Shown one piece after another: positions 1 through 9,053 of a stretch of 64,000 bases of DNA. The translations under genes were made by a program, and so were the position numbers. The stretch covers positions 343,297 to 407,296 of the forward strand of contig NZ_CP104043.1 of assembly GCF_025152745.1 (NCBI RefSeq). The letters run 5' to 3'. Every line of letters begins with the position of its first letter. The stretch's first letter is position 1. This DNA comes from Rhizobium sp. WSM4643. Its GTDB lineage: Bacteria > Pseudomonadota > Alphaproteobacteria > Rhizobiales > Rhizobiaceae. Below the pieces are notes generated by a model. That model saw only the letters and a program-made list of their open reading frames with translations, was not told the DNA's origin and searched no databases.

Positions 1-1
1 C

Positions 2-1906
2 GTCGACAGCCGCGCGGATGGAGGTGGGAGTTGGCAGGGGCGCGCCGACGTGCTGAAGGGTGCCAGGGTCATCGATGCGTTTGGCGGCAAGCGCCTGCGC
101 GGCGTCACCGTCAAGACCGCAGACGGCATCCATCGGATCGAAGCCGATGCGCTTGCCATGTCGGGCGGCTGGAGCCCGATAATTCATCTTGCCTGTCATC
201 GCGGTGGAAAACCGCAATGGTCGCACGAGGCCTCGGCGTTTCTGGCGCCTGTCCAGCAGGAAGGACTGACCGTTGCCGGCTCGGCTGCCGGCATCGCGCA
301 AACCGCGACCTGCCTCGGCGATGGCGCCGCAAAGGCAGCTGCCGCGTTGAAGGCAATCGGTTTCACAGCGGCGGAGCCGGCCTTTGGCGCGGCTTCCGAG
401 ACGGCTGCACAGGCAAAACCGCTCTGGTCGGTGAAGGGTTCGAAGGGCAAGGCTTTCGTCGATTACCAGAACGACGTGCATCTCAAGGACCTCGGCCTCG
501 CCGTCCGCGAAGGCTACGGCCATGTCGAGCTCGCCAAGCGTTACACCACATCAGGCATGGCGACCGACCAGGGCAAGCTTTCCAATATCAACGCCATCGG
601 CATTCTTGCCGAGGCGCGCGGCGTGTCGCCCGCCGAGGTGGGAACGACGACCTTCCGGCCCTTCTATACACCGGTTTCCTTCGGCGCCTTGACCGGGACA
701 TCGCGCGGCAAACATTTCCAGCCGGCCCGCAAATCGCCGCTGCATGGCTGGGCCGAGAAGAACGGCGCGGTCTTCGTCGAAACCGGCCTCTGGTATCGCT
801 CGTCCTGGTTCCCGCGCGCCGGCGAGACGACATGGCGCCAAAGCGTCGACCGCGAGGTGCTGAACATCAGGATGAACGCCGGCCTCTGCGACGTCTCGAC
901 CCTCGGCAAGATCGAAATCTTTGGCAAGGATGCCGCGGCCTTCCTCGATCGCATCTATTGCAACGGCTTCGCCAAGCTTGCTTTGGGCAGGGCGCGTTAC
1001 GGCATCATGCTGCGCGAGGACGGCTTCATCTATGATGACGGCACCACCAGCCGGTTCAGTGACGAGCATTTCTTCATGACGACGACGACGGCGCTGGCCG
1101 CCGGCGTTTTGACCCATCTCGAATTCTGCGCCCAGACGCTCTGGCCCGATCTCGACGTCTGCTTCGCCTCCTCGACCGATCAATGGGCGCAAATGGCCGT
1201 TGCCGGGCCGAAGTCGCGCCCCATTCTTCAGGAGATCGTCGACGAGGACCTGTCGGATGCGGCTTTCCCCTTCATGAGTGCCCGCAAGGTCACCCTCTTC
1301 GGCGGCCGCCTCGAAGGCCGGCTCTTCCGGATCTCCTTCTCCGGCGAACTCGCCTACGAGCTGGCAGTACCGGCCGGTTACGGCGAAGGCGTTGCCGATG
1401 CGATCATGGTATCAGGGGAGAAGCACGGCATCTGCGCCTATGGCGCCGAAGCGCTCGGCGTCATGCGCATCGAGAAGGGCCATGTCACCCATGCAGAGAT
1501 CAACGGTACGGTGACGCCTGGCGATCTCGGTTTCGGCCGCATGGTCTCATCAACCAAGCCGGATTTCATCGGAAAGGCAATGCTGGCGCGCCAAGGGCTG
1601 CAGGATCCCGAGCGGCCGCGCCTCGTCGGCGTCAAGCCGCTTAATCCGGCAAGCGGCTTCCGCACCGGCTCGCATATTCTTGCCGACGGCGTTGCGGCGA
1701 CGCTCGAAAATGACCAGGGCTACGTCACATCAAGCGCCTTTTCGCCGGGGCTCGGCCATACGATCGGCTTGGCGCTTGTCAAGCGTGGGCCGGAACGCAT
1801 CGGTGAAAGGGTGACGGTCTGGAACGGCCTGCGCAACGAATTTACCGATGCGGTGCTCTGCCATCCCGTCTTCATCGATCCCGAAAACGAGAAGCTCCAT
1901 GCGTGA
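2..1906 (+). CDS. soxA: Sarcosine oxidase alpha subunit (5'-truncated by window edge)
   Basis: Alpha subunit of the heterotetrameric sarcosine oxidase, which oxidatively demethylates sarcosine to glycine and passes the C1 unit to tetrahydrofolate. The reading frame is open to the left edge, so only about 634 C-terminal residues are present; the family is usually close to 1000. The first part is the end of the flavin/NAD-binding half, with the AMSGGWSP motif. Roughly the last 380 residues are the aminomethyltransferase (GcvT-like) domain, with RKVTLFGG and GYVTSSAFSP-type segments. The stop overlaps the start of the next gene by 8 bases, as expected for a sox operon. The GTG at 50 is an internal codon, not a real start. 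Confidence 0.93.
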   Translation, partial: VDSRADGGGSWQGRADVLKGARVIDAFGGKRLRGVTVKTADGIHRIEADALAMSGGWSPIIHLACHRGGKPQWSHEASAFLAPVQQEGLTVAGSAAGIAQTATCLGDGAAKAAAALKAIGFTAAEPAFGAASETAAQAKPLWSVKGSKGKAFVDYQNDVHLKDLGLAVREGYGHVELAKRYTTSGMATDQGKLSNINAIGILAEARGVSPAEVGTTTFRPFYTPVSFGALTGTSRGKHFQPARKSPLHGWAEKNGAVFVETGLWYRSSWFPRAGETTWRQSVDREVLNIRMNAGLCDVSTLGKIEIFGKDAAAFLDRIYCNGFAKLALGRARYGIMLREDGFIYDDGTTSRFSDEHFFMTTTTALAAGVLTHLEFCAQTLWPDLDVCFASSTDQWAQMAVAGPKSRPILQEIVDEDLSDAAFPFMSARKVTLFGGRLEGRLFRISFSGELAYELAVPAGYGEGVADAIMVSGEKHGICAYGAEALGVMRIEKGHVTHAEINGTVTPGDLGFGRMVSSTKPDFIGKAMLARQGLQDPERPRLVGVKPLNPASGFRTGSHILADGVAATLENDQGYVTSSAFSPGLGHTIGLALVKRGPERIGERVTVWNGLRNEFTDAVLCHPVFIDPENEKLHA

Positions 1907-2444
1907 TCTTCCGCAACACAAACCGGTTCTGGCCGGAACGGCATACAAAAGCACCTCAGAGGCGGGCGTCCAGCTTGAAGCCTCGCCGGAGGGCCATCTC
2001 CTGCATGTGCTCGGCGCCATCGAGCCATCCGCGCTCGCCGCGGAATTGGTGAAAGCAGGCTTTGCGAAAAGTTCGATCCGCAAGGCGGGTTTCCGGCAAT
2101 GGTTCGTCGCCGGCGATGAGCCGCTCATGCCCGCCAGCCTCGATGCTCTCGCGGCAGCGCTTGCGGGAAAGGCCTTCGTCATGGACCAGAGCCACGGGCG
2201 CGTGCGCATCGGCGTTTCCGGCCGTTGTTCGCGCGCACTTCTGTCACGAGGCACAGCCGTCGATCTCGATCCTTCCGTCTTTCCGGAAGGCCATTCGGCC
2301 ATGACGATGGTCGGTCATCTCTCCGTGCAGATCGTCCGCACCGGCGATGACAGCTTCGAACTGACGGTCCTGCGCAGCTTTGCCGAAAGCCTCTGGGACG
2401 ATCTCGCGCATATGGCGGCGAGCGCCGAAAAGGATGGCGTCTAA
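1899..2444 (+). CDS. soxG: Sarcosine oxidase gamma subunit
   Basis: Small gamma subunit of tetrameric sarcosine oxidase, 181 residues, starting at an ATG that overlaps the 3' end of soxA by 8 bases (translational coupling). It contains the G-F/Y-RQWF-type segment around residue 65 and the C-terminal RSFAESLWDDL segment typical of SoxG. In this family gamma has a GcvT-like fold without catalytic function of its own and stabilises the complex. The assignment rests on protein pattern and position after soxA. The gene is the last of its operon here, since the next gene converges from the other strand 23 bases away. Confidence 0.9.
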   Translation: MRDLPQHKPVLAGTAYKSTSEAGVQLEASPEGHLLHVLGAIEPSALAAELVKAGFAKSSIRKAGFRQWFVAGDEPLMPASLDALAAALAGKAFVMDQSHGRVRIGVSGRCSRALLSRGTAVDLDPSVFPEGHSAMTMVGHLSVQIVRTGDDSFELTVLRSFAESLWDDLAHMAASAEKDGV

Positions 2445-2467
2445 CAGAGGAGGGTCTGGGATCGTTA

Positions 2468-3610
2468 TTAAGCCATTTGCAGCGCGGCGGCACCGACCCA
2501 TTCGGGGCGATCCGCGCCTTGCAGCTCTTCCACTGCATCGGCGGCAAAGCTCGGCACGACACCGGTCCAGAGCAGTGCGCCGTCGGGATTGGAATGACCG
2601 TCGCCCTCGAGCTTGTAGATGCTTTCGACGATATACTGGCCGTCATTGTTCAGGCCCTTGATCTCGGAGATCTCGATCACCCGACGCCGGCCGGTGCGCT
2701 TGAAGCGGGCGATCTGCACGACGACGTCGACCGCCGAGGCGATCTGGGCGCGCAGCGGCCGAAGCGGCATGTCGATATCCGACATCAGCGCCAGCGTTTC
2801 CAGCCGGTGCAGGGAGTCATAGGGTGTGTTCGCGTGCACCGTCGAAAGGCTGCCGCTGTGGCCTGAGGTCATCGCCTGGATCATATCAAGCGCCTCGCCG
2901 CCGCGGCACTCGCCGACGATGATCCGGTCGGGCCGCATGCGCAGCGACGAGCGGAACAGGTCGCGGATGCTGGCGCCGCCGCGACCGAAACGGTCGGGCT
3001 TGGTCACTTCGAGATAGACCACGTGTTCCTTGCGGATCTGCAGTTCGGACGTGTCCTCGATGACGATGACGCGCTCGTGGTCGGCAAAGGCTTCCGACAG
3101 CGCGTTCAGCATCGTCGTCTTGCCGGTGCCGGTGCCGCCGGAGATGATGACGTTCTTCTGCAGCCCGACGGCCGCCTGCAGCAGCGACAGCGATTCCTCC
3201 GTCAGGCTGCCCTGGGTGACGAGGTCGCGGATGCTGCGATGTTCTTTCAGGAAGCGGCGAATGGAGATGCAGAGCCCGGTGCGGGCGGCCGGCGGCTGGA
3301 TCATCTGCACGCGCGAACCATCCGGCAGGCGCGCCTCGATGCTCGGCTCCTCGGGGGTCAGTCGCTTGCCTGAGAATTGCGCGATGCTGCGCGCGGCCGA
3401 TTCCAGATCTTCGCGACTGGCAAAACGCGTATCGGCGCGTTCGAGCTTGCCTCGCCTTTCGACGAAGATGTCGGATGTCCCGTTGATCAGGATTTCGGAC
3501 ACGCTCGGATCGTCGAGGAGAAAACGGATCGGCCCGAGCAGCTTGTCCAGCGCCCGGGTCAGGACCTGGAAGGTTGCCTGTTCGGCAGCGTCGTCGGAAA
3601 CGGCCTTCAT
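2468..3610 (-). CDS. TadA/CpaF-type secretion ATPase (standalone copy)
   Basis: Secretion/pilus assembly ATPase of the VirB11/CpaF family, 380 residues, cytoplasmic. Visible motifs: Walker A SGGTGTGKTT, Walker B region RIIVGECRGGEALD, and the His-box segment GHSGSLSTVHANTP. The N-terminal region LLDDPSVSEILING is the usual domain before the ATPase core. The chosen ATG (3610) sits inside a TGATG overlap with a 43-residue membrane peptide gene upstream; longer in-frame starts would run through that gene. It is the second TadA-like ATPase beside this cluster (the other is at 10027-11925) and is transcribed away from the pilin genes. Its substrate is unknown. Confidence 0.88.
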   Translation of the reverse strand: MKAVSDDAAEQATFQVLTRALDKLLGPIRFLLDDPSVSEILINGTSDIFVERRGKLERADTRFASREDLESAARSIAQFSGKRLTPEEPSIEARLPDGSRVQMIQPPAARTGLCISIRRFLKEHRSIRDLVTQGSLTEESLSLLQAAVGLQKNVIISGGTGTGKTTMLNALSEAFADHERVIVIEDTSELQIRKEHVVYLEVTKPDRFGRGGASIRDLFRSSLRMRPDRIIVGECRGGEALDMIQAMTSGHSGSLSTVHANTPYDSLHRLETLALMSDIDMPLRPLRAQIASAVDVVVQIARFKRTGRRRVIEISEIKGLNNDGQYIVESIYKLEGDGHSNPDGALLWTGVVPSFAADAVEELQGADRPEWVGAAALQMA

Positions 3611-3741
3611 CAGAGCGGCATCCCGACCAGGACCGTGCTCATGCCGAACAGTGTCGCCATCATCTGGACCGCGGTCGGAAAGAACATCATCAGTGGAATG
3701 AGGACCAATCCAAGTATTAAGATGCTGCTCATCGTTTCCAT
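3610..3741 (-). CDS. 43-residue single-span membrane peptide upstream of the ATPase
   Basis: Short gene of 43 residues with a clear GGAGAGAG ribosome binding site and ATG start. The protein is almost entirely hydrophobic (ILILGLVLIPLMMFF then VQMMATLFGM), so it is probably one or two membrane segments. Its stop codon overlaps the ATPase start (TGATG), a strong sign of translational coupling. The LVLIPLM stretch resembles the LIVIPLM core of the pilin-like protein at 4250-4453. It could be a mini-pilin, or an inner-membrane partner of the ATPase. No family was recognised. Confidence 0.7.
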   Translation of the reverse strand: METMSSILILGLVLIPLMMFFPTAVQMMATLFGMSTVLVGMPL

Positions 3742-4249
3742 CGTTCTCTCTCCGGATCGACTGGCGGGCGACATCCGCCATTTTCCGAAAGCTTAATCCA
3801 GATCGCCAAACAACGCCATGGCCGGGCCCCGCGGAGGCAGTCATTATGATCGCCATATGCTGTTTCTTCTATCGCTTTGAAAGAATTGACCAATTATGGA
3901 GCAGTAGACGAGGCCTCGCCAGGTTGGCAAAAACTTCGGCCACGCAGCTAAAATCTTAGCCCGTTCAAGCGGTTAGTTGAAAAAATATGACGTCAACTGC
4001 GATTGTGCCGGCGATGCCTCCAAGACAATTGGAACCCTTCGTTTCGTTTGCTTGACGGAGGGCTGGCCTTGGGCGCACTCTTGGGTCTTAATGGTGTTGT
4101 TCAACAAACGTTGGCAGCCGGGGAAGATAAGCTGAAGCAGAAAATATCGTTGGATCGAGCAACATGCTCGTTCGGATCGATGGCGTATGCTTGGTTCATC
4201 TTCATCAGGGCTTCGAACCGAAACAAACCTGGGAATGAGGAGTAATCAC
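3742..4249. promoter_or_regulatory. Intergenic region between divergent pilus units
   Basis: 508 bases between the divergent 43-residue peptide gene and the pilin gene, relatively AT-rich for this genome, and expected to hold promoters for both directions. An inverted repeat AGTTGA-N12-TCAACT lies at 3975-3998 and is a possible operator. A TTG-initiated 80-codon frame at 4003-4245 has no ribosome binding site and no recognisable protein, so I do not call it a gene. No convincing sigma-70 boxes could be fixed by eye. Confidence 0.45.
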
Positions 4250-4453
4250 ATGTTTGGTAAACTCAAGACTCTCGCAATTGCACTTCACAAGGACGAGCGT
4301 GGCGACATGGCCCAGATCGTCCTGGCCGTCGCCCTGATCGTCATTCCGCTGATGCTGCTTCTGCTCGCATTCGGTAAGCAGATCGGCGAATGGTTCAATG
4401 AAAAGAACACGGCGCTCTCGGATGCCGAGAGAATTCCTGAGCCGGGTCAATAA
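4250..4453 (+). CDS. Flp-like pilin/pseudopilin
   Basis: 67-residue protein with a short charged leader ending HKDERG and then a 22-residue hydrophobic helix (IVLAVALIVIPLMLLLL), followed by a short polar tail. This is the build of class IVb (Flp) prepilins cleaved after glycine by a TadV/CpaA peptidase, whose gene follows 13 bases after. The start is the ATG after AATGAGGAGT. An oddity is that the position usually holding Glu+5 after the cleavage glycine is not acidic (sequence after G is DMAQI). It may therefore be a minor pilin, or cut elsewhere. It is the first gene of the plus-strand Tad cluster. Confidence 0.75.
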   Translation: MFGKLKTLAIALHKDERGDMAQIVLAVALIVIPLMLLLLAFGKQIGEWFNEKNTALSDAERIPEPGQ

Positions 4454-4466
4454 GCGGGTCGGGATC

Positions 4467-5030
4467 ATGGATACGACCTATGATCTGACCCTGATGCCTG
4501 CGGCGGCGGCTCTTGCCGTCGCCTGCACCATGACCGCGGCGGTGCTCGACCATCGCCACGGTCATATCCCGAACGCCGTCACCTATCCCTGCCTGCTTGC
4601 CGGGTTCATGTTGGCGGCAGTCAGCGGCGGTCTCGCAGGAACAGGGCTTGCCTTCGCAGGCCTCCTTGCAGCCGGCCTGATCTTTCTCATCGCCTTCGCA
4701 GCCGGAAGCTGCGGCGGCGGCGACGTCAAGCTGATGGCGGCGCTCGGCGCCATTCTCGGCCTCTGGCCCGCCATCGACGTCACCCTTGCATCGCTCATGG
4801 TCGGCGGCGTGATTGCCGTTTTCTCCATGGCGCGGCGTGTTCAGTGGAGCGTGCTGGCGCGAACGGTCGGACTGTTTGCGCTTCTCCTGCCCGCCGGTTT
4901 CCGCGACGCCGCTTCCGTGCTGAAGCCGCGCGAGACACATCATACCGTGCGCTTCGGCGTTGCCGCTGCTCTCGGACTTCTCTGGTGCCTTTTCATGCCT
5001 GATTTCACCCCTCTTTCACTCGTGAGGTAA
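4467..5030 (+). CDS. Prepilin peptidase (TadV/CpaA, A24 family)
   Basis: Integral membrane aspartyl peptidase that removes prepilin leaders in the inner membrane, 187 residues. The two family aspartates are visible: LDHRHGHIPN near residue 27 and the GGGDVKLM (GxGD) motif near residue 88. Several hydrophobic segments surround them. The ATG at 4467 gives the compact size normal for TadV-type enzymes; the longer frame would overlap the pilin gene. It lies directly after the pilin gene and 5 bases before the next pseudopilin gene, consistent with one transcription unit. Confidence 0.87.
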   Translation: MDTTYDLTLMPAAAALAVACTMTAAVLDHRHGHIPNAVTYPCLLAGFMLAAVSGGLAGTGLAFAGLLAAGLIFLIAFAAGSCGGGDVKLMAALGAILGLWPAIDVTLASLMVGGVIAVFSMARRVQWSVLARTVGLFALLLPAGFRDAASVLKPRETHHTVRFGVAAALGLLWCLFMPDFTPLSLVR

Positions 5031-5035
5031 CGGCA

Positions 5036-5833
5036 ATGCGCGCGGAACTCGAACGCCCCATCTTCGACGGCGCCTTCTGGAGTTCGATCCTGCACTCACG
5101 GACCTTCTGGATCCCAGAGGATCACGGCGCGCTCTTCGGTACCTTTGCGATCGCCATGATGCTGCTTGCCTCGATGCTGCTGCTGCCGCGGCTTTCCGCC
5201 CGCCGGCGCCGGATATCGGAGCTGCACGGCGATACCTCCGGCAGCACGACGATGATGGATTTCGTTCTTGTGACACCGGTCTTCGTCTTCTTCATGTTCG
5301 TGGTCTTCCAGTTCACGATCCTGGCCAAGAACCACCTCTTCACCCACTATGCCGCCTATGCGGCGGCGCGCAGCGCCCGCGTCTATTTCTGCCCGCCCCT
5401 GCCGATCACCATCCGGAGCATCATCGACGTCAAGACCTGCGATAACGATGCCGCCGCCGGCAAGGCCGATCTTGCCGCCCGCCTGGCGCTGATCCCGGCC
5501 GCACCCTACGACCAGCTGAAATGCGTCGGCGCCTGCCAGCCGCCGGAAGAGGCGCTGAAAAGCCTTGCCGATGCCTCGGGTCTTTCGAAGAACTGGCGGG
5601 CGATGCGCAACCAGGCCCGCTACATGTTCGATCCGCAGAACGTCACGGTGACCGTCGACCGCGCGCCGATGGCGCTCTATGCCGCCATCAACCGCTCGCC
5701 GCATGTGCCGGTCACCGCCAAGGTGGAAGCGCGCTTCCTGCTGCTCGAATATGCCGGCTGGGTTTTTGCCCGCGGTCAGAGGAAGGACGGCCGCTACTAT
5801 ACGATCTCGACGGCGGAGGTGAACCTGCTATGA
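5036..5833 (+). CDS. TadE/TadG-like pseudopilin with extra N-terminal membrane segment
   Basis: 265-residue membrane protein. A first hydrophobic segment (FGTFAIAMMLLASMLLL, about residues 35-51) is followed by a TadE-like pseudopilin motif, SGSTTMMDFVLVTPVFVFF, about residues 68-86. The rest is a periplasmic domain with paired cysteines. TadE-like proteins normally start with the pseudopilin helix, so the extra membrane segment is unusual. Its TGA overlaps the ATG of the following gene (ATGA), showing tight coupling. Probably a minor pseudopilin of the Tad machine. Confidence 0.75.
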   Translation: MRAELERPIFDGAFWSSILHSRTFWIPEDHGALFGTFAIAMMLLASMLLLPRLSARRRRISELHGDTSGSTTMMDFVLVTPVFVFFMFVVFQFTILAKNHLFTHYAAYAAARSARVYFCPPLPITIRSIIDVKTCDNDAAAGKADLAARLALIPAAPYDQLKCVGACQPPEEALKSLADASGLSKNWRAMRNQARYMFDPQNVTVTVDRAPMALYAAINRSPHVPVTAKVEARFLLLEYAGWVFARGQRKDGRYYTISTAEVNLL

Positions 5834-7473
5834 CACCGGCCCTCATCAAACGCCTGCACCGCGACGAACGCGGCTTCCTGTCGCCGATCATCCTCTATAT
5901 GACGATCGCGCTTGCCCTGATGATCGTCTGGATCCTGAATACGGGACAGATGATCTACGACAAGCAGCGCACCCAGGACACGGCCGATGCCGCCGCTCTC
6001 GTCCATGCCGACTGGGAGGCGCGCTATCTCAACATCATGGCGATGAACAATGTTGCCTCGTCGCAGGCAACCGTTGTCATGGCGACGTCGGTCGCCTTTC
6101 AGCTGACGACGGCGGAACTTGCCCTGCGCTCGGGTGTCATTCTGGCGAAACTCGCCGAATATTCGTTCACGGAAGGCTTCGGGCCAGCGTCCCTGCTGCC
6201 TCCGCTTCCGCCAATGCCATATTGCCCCGGCTGGCAAAAAGTCCCGATCGTCGGTGGCATCATCTATGGGGCTTGCCTGGCGTTCCAGGGGTTCCGGGCG
6301 TTGGAAGCGGCCAAGGCGATCGGATATACGGTGGCGGCGCAAGTCAAATACAATCCTTTGGGCCTCATCGAGAAGTCCAGCGACATCATCGATGCGATGA
6401 ACGAACTGAACGACTACCTCGTCGAAAGCTTTCCGCAGCGCGTCAGCAACGAAGCCCTGCATCTGGTGCGCTTGAACAAGTCGGATCACGTCGTCTTTCA
6501 TCCGCCGTGTGAGTCCTGCAACGACGCCGGAGAGGGCGCCGGCGGTAACCTGCCGGTCGATCGTGACGGCATCAATCCCGCCTCGGCCTATGCTGAAATG
6601 TGCCTTGCGATGGCCAACGGCACCCAGGGACAGGACCCGTTTCTGATGCGCGGCGAGTTTGCCAATCGTGGGTTCCCCAACGGCAAGGGCCCGCTAACGG
6701 CAGGCGGAGTTGATGGCAGCCATATCCGAGACTGGGTCAACCACGAAAGCGGCGTCGACGATGCGCTGGTGGAGTTCTACATCTTCTACGAAGCCTTCGG
6801 CCCGGCCTATCTCAGCAAGGTTCCGTTCAAGGCGATCGTCGAGCAATATGCCGGCGATCTGAGCTGGCTGGAGGAAGCAGCGCTCGATGTCAGCTTCTGG
6901 CTGGCGGACAAGGTCTTCGGCGTTGGCTTCGGCATCACCAACCCCTTCCAGCTACCGATCGACGTGCCGCCGCGCTATTCCGATGCCCAGACGAAGGACG
7001 AGAACGATTTCACCCGCAAGTTCGACATGATCTGGAACCAGGTCTGCGGCCCAGCCGGTGGCGCGATTTCCGTGGCGGGTGCTCCCCTGCCCGTCATCTC
7101 CTTCCCGAAGCCTTACTGGCTGAAAGGACGCATCCCCTTCAACTTCACGCCTTTTGGAGGCGAGCAGCTCGACGACTACCAGACGCTGGCGATCGTTTCC
7201 CGCGCCCCGCGCGCCAGGCTGCAGATCCGCATCTTCAAGGACAAGACACCGTCCGCCTACGCGCTCGCGCAGAGCTGGGTCCACAATTACACGGCCTTCG
7301 ATCTCTACACTCAGGACTGGCTGGCATCGCTTGCGCCCGCCACGCTTGCCGACGATATCGGTGAGGTTTCCAACACCATCAAGCAGAGCCCGGCGGCTGA
7401 CAGCTTTACCGGCTTGACCCGCGTCTTCGATCGAGGAGGAGCCAATGCCTGGGCTGCCGTCAACACACACTGA
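5830..7473 (+). CDS. TadG-like large pseudopilin
   Basis: 547-residue protein beginning with a short basic leader RLHRDERGFLSP and a hydrophobic helix (IILYMTIALALMIVWIL), then QRTQDTADAAALV. This is the TadG/TadE N-terminal pattern in which a pilin-like helix is followed by a DxADAAAL segment. The long remainder is predicted periplasmic and has no domain I can name. The start ATG overlaps the previous stop (ATGA); a longer in-frame extension upstream overlaps the preceding gene and is not used. The 3' end overlaps the next gene by 29 bases. Confidence 0.75.
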   Translation: MTPALIKRLHRDERGFLSPIILYMTIALALMIVWILNTGQMIYDKQRTQDTADAAALVHADWEARYLNIMAMNNVASSQATVVMATSVAFQLTTAELALRSGVILAKLAEYSFTEGFGPASLLPPLPPMPYCPGWQKVPIVGGIIYGACLAFQGFRALEAAKAIGYTVAAQVKYNPLGLIEKSSDIIDAMNELNDYLVESFPQRVSNEALHLVRLNKSDHVVFHPPCESCNDAGEGAGGNLPVDRDGINPASAYAEMCLAMANGTQGQDPFLMRGEFANRGFPNGKGPLTAGGVDGSHIRDWVNHESGVDDALVEFYIFYEAFGPAYLSKVPFKAIVEQYAGDLSWLEEAALDVSFWLADKVFGVGFGITNPFQLPIDVPPRYSDAQTKDENDFTRKFDMIWNQVCGPAGGAISVAGAPLPVISFPKPYWLKGRIPFNFTPFGGEQLDDYQTLAIVSRAPRARLQIRIFKDKTPSAYALAQSWVHNYTAFDLYTQDWLASLAPATLADDIGEVSNTIKQSPAADSFTGLTRVFDRGGANAWAAVNTH

Positions 7474-8125
7474 GCCTATGGGCGGTCCTGCTGGCCGCGG
7501 GCTGCTGATGCGGCTGCACCGCGACAGGCGCGGTCTGGCCTCGATCGAATTTGTGCTCGCCGCGCCTGTTATCTTGCTGATCGTGATTTTCGTCATCCAC
7601 GCGAACAAGATTTCCACCAAGAAGGTCGGAACCATGCTTGCGATGCGCAACGCCGCCTTCGCCGAGGCAAATGGGCTGGACTGCACGTCGGATTTCTCGA
7701 ATGTCGTCCCGATCCCGGCTCTGCCGGCAGTGCCCGGGGGCGACGCCATCAACTGCTCGCGCACACCATCGCATGAAGGCGATGGCGACCCGCAGCGCAC
7801 CTTTGTCTGGGACGATGTTCAAAATACCTTGAAGAGCGACGGCCGCGACTTCGGCGACATGGTCGGTGACCTCGCCAATGAGAAGCCGCAACTGGTCACC
7901 GCGACAGCCGACCGCGTCTACAAGTTCAGGGATTCCGACGATCTCGATACGATCAGGAGCCTCCGCTGGAAGGATGCGTTCACGGTGGACGATTCGACGC
8001 TGTTTGCCTCGCACAACAATGACACCACGAGCCACGGCTACGATCCGACGCTCCGCCGCGAAATCCGCGATGTCGCCGACGATTCCGGCGATCTGTTCGA
8101 CGGCGTCTTTCCGGGAGCGAAATAA
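7445..8125 (+). CDS. TadE/TadG-like pseudopilin
   Basis: 226-residue protein with the leader RLHRDRRGLASIEFVLAAP, i.e. a prepilin-type R-G cleavage context followed by the S/A-x-EF-x-L motif and a hydrophobic helix. This is the third TadE/G-like protein in a row. The start is an ATG preceded by a strong GAGGAGG site inside the end of the previous gene. The soluble part contains Cys residues and an acidic tail. It keeps the Glu found in classical TadE helices, unlike the pilin-like protein at 4250. Confidence 0.78.
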   Translation: MPGLPSTHTEPMGGPAGRGLLMRLHRDRRGLASIEFVLAAPVILLIVIFVIHANKISTKKVGTMLAMRNAAFAEANGLDCTSDFSNVVPIPALPAVPGGDAINCSRTPSHEGDGDPQRTFVWDDVQNTLKSDGRDFGDMVGDLANEKPQLVTATADRVYKFRDSDDLDTIRSLRWKDAFTVDDSTLFASHNNDTTSHGYDPTLRREIRDVADDSGDLFDGVFPGAK

Positions 8126-8126
8126 G

Positions 8127-9053
8127 ATGAGACAGGGCTCGCGCATCTCCCATCATCCCCTCGGCCATCTCACCGGTTTGGCGCTCGTCATCGGGCTCGC
8201 CGCCGCCATGGCCACACCAGGCCGCGCCGAGATCTACAAGGATTTGAGGGTGACGCTGAATTCGATGCTGGCCGGAATTGTCGGCGCGCCGGAACGGGCG
8301 CCGCGCGATCTCGTCATCAACGGCCAGCCGCTTGAATTCACGCCCTATCAGAGCGATCGCAGCATTTCCGATATCACCGACGAATGGCTGCGGGTGCTGG
8401 CCGTCAATACAAGGCCCGCCATGCCGAAAAGCAATGACAGGCAAGAACTGACTGACGTCATCGCCGCCAACATGCTGATCGTCCCGAAGATGAGCCGCAT
8501 CCGCGACGATCTTGCCGTGGTGGTGCGGTTCTTCGACGGCGACGGCGAGGCGGCCCTCGACTATCTCAGACGCCAGGATCCGGCCAATCCCTCGGCAAGG
8601 GCGCCGATCCCCGGCGTCTCGATCATGATCCGCCGTCCCGCCGACGCGCCGAGGACCGAGGTGCTGATGAGCCGCTTCGAGGATGTCGCGGCGACGCTGC
8701 CGGCCTTCGCGGCTGCGGCCGATGTCAGCAAGCTGCCGATGTCGCTGCGTCCGCCGGCCGGTGTCGAGGTGCTGAGCGATATCGGCGATCGCGACACGGG
8801 CCACACGTCGCGTACGGTCGTGTCTAAAGGCACGTTGTCGGCCACCCGCTGGTCGGATCAGCGCGCCGATCTTCTCGCCCGCGACGGCTTCACCATCGAG
8901 ACGCCGCCGGCGCAGCACGGCGGGGTCACAGCACTTTATGGCCGGCGCGGCAGCGTCGAGGCCAATGTCTTGTACACCCGCAGTAAAACCGACGGCCGGA
9001 CCGTCGAAGTCATCCAAATCAGGCAACCCTTCGTCGAAGGAACAACACCATGA
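8127..9053 (+). CDS. Exported protein of the Tad cluster, function unknown
   Basis: 308-residue protein with an N-terminal signal peptide (hydrophobic GLALVIGLAAAMA, likely cut after GRA near residue 34). The mature part is mixed charged/hydrophobic with no motif I recognise. The ATG is one base after the previous stop, and the gene ends overlapping the cpaB start by 4 bases (ATGA). Its fixed place between pseudopilins and CpaB suggests a periplasmic part of the apparatus. It does not look like the secretin or TadD-type TPR lipoprotein that are absent here. Confidence 0.6.
   Translation: MRQGSRISHHPLGHLTGLALVIGLAAAMATPGRAEIYKDLRVTLNSMLAGIVGAPERAPRDLVINGQPLEFTPYQSDRSISDITDEWLRVLAVNTRPAMPKSNDRQELTDVIAANMLIVPKMSRIRDDLAVVVRFFDGDGEAALDYLRRQDPANPSARAPIPGVSIMIRRPADAPRTEVLMSRFEDVAATLPAFAAAADVSKLPMSLRPPAGVEVLSDIGDRDTGHTSRTVVSKGTLSATRWSDQRADLLARDGFTIETPPAQHGGVTALYGRRGSVEANVLYTRSKTDGRTVEVIQIRQPFVEGTTP

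Noticed and set aside
4003..4245. 80-codon plus-strand frame upstream of the pilin gene
   Set aside because: TTG start, no ribosome binding site, and no recognisable protein; it lies in the divergent promoter region.
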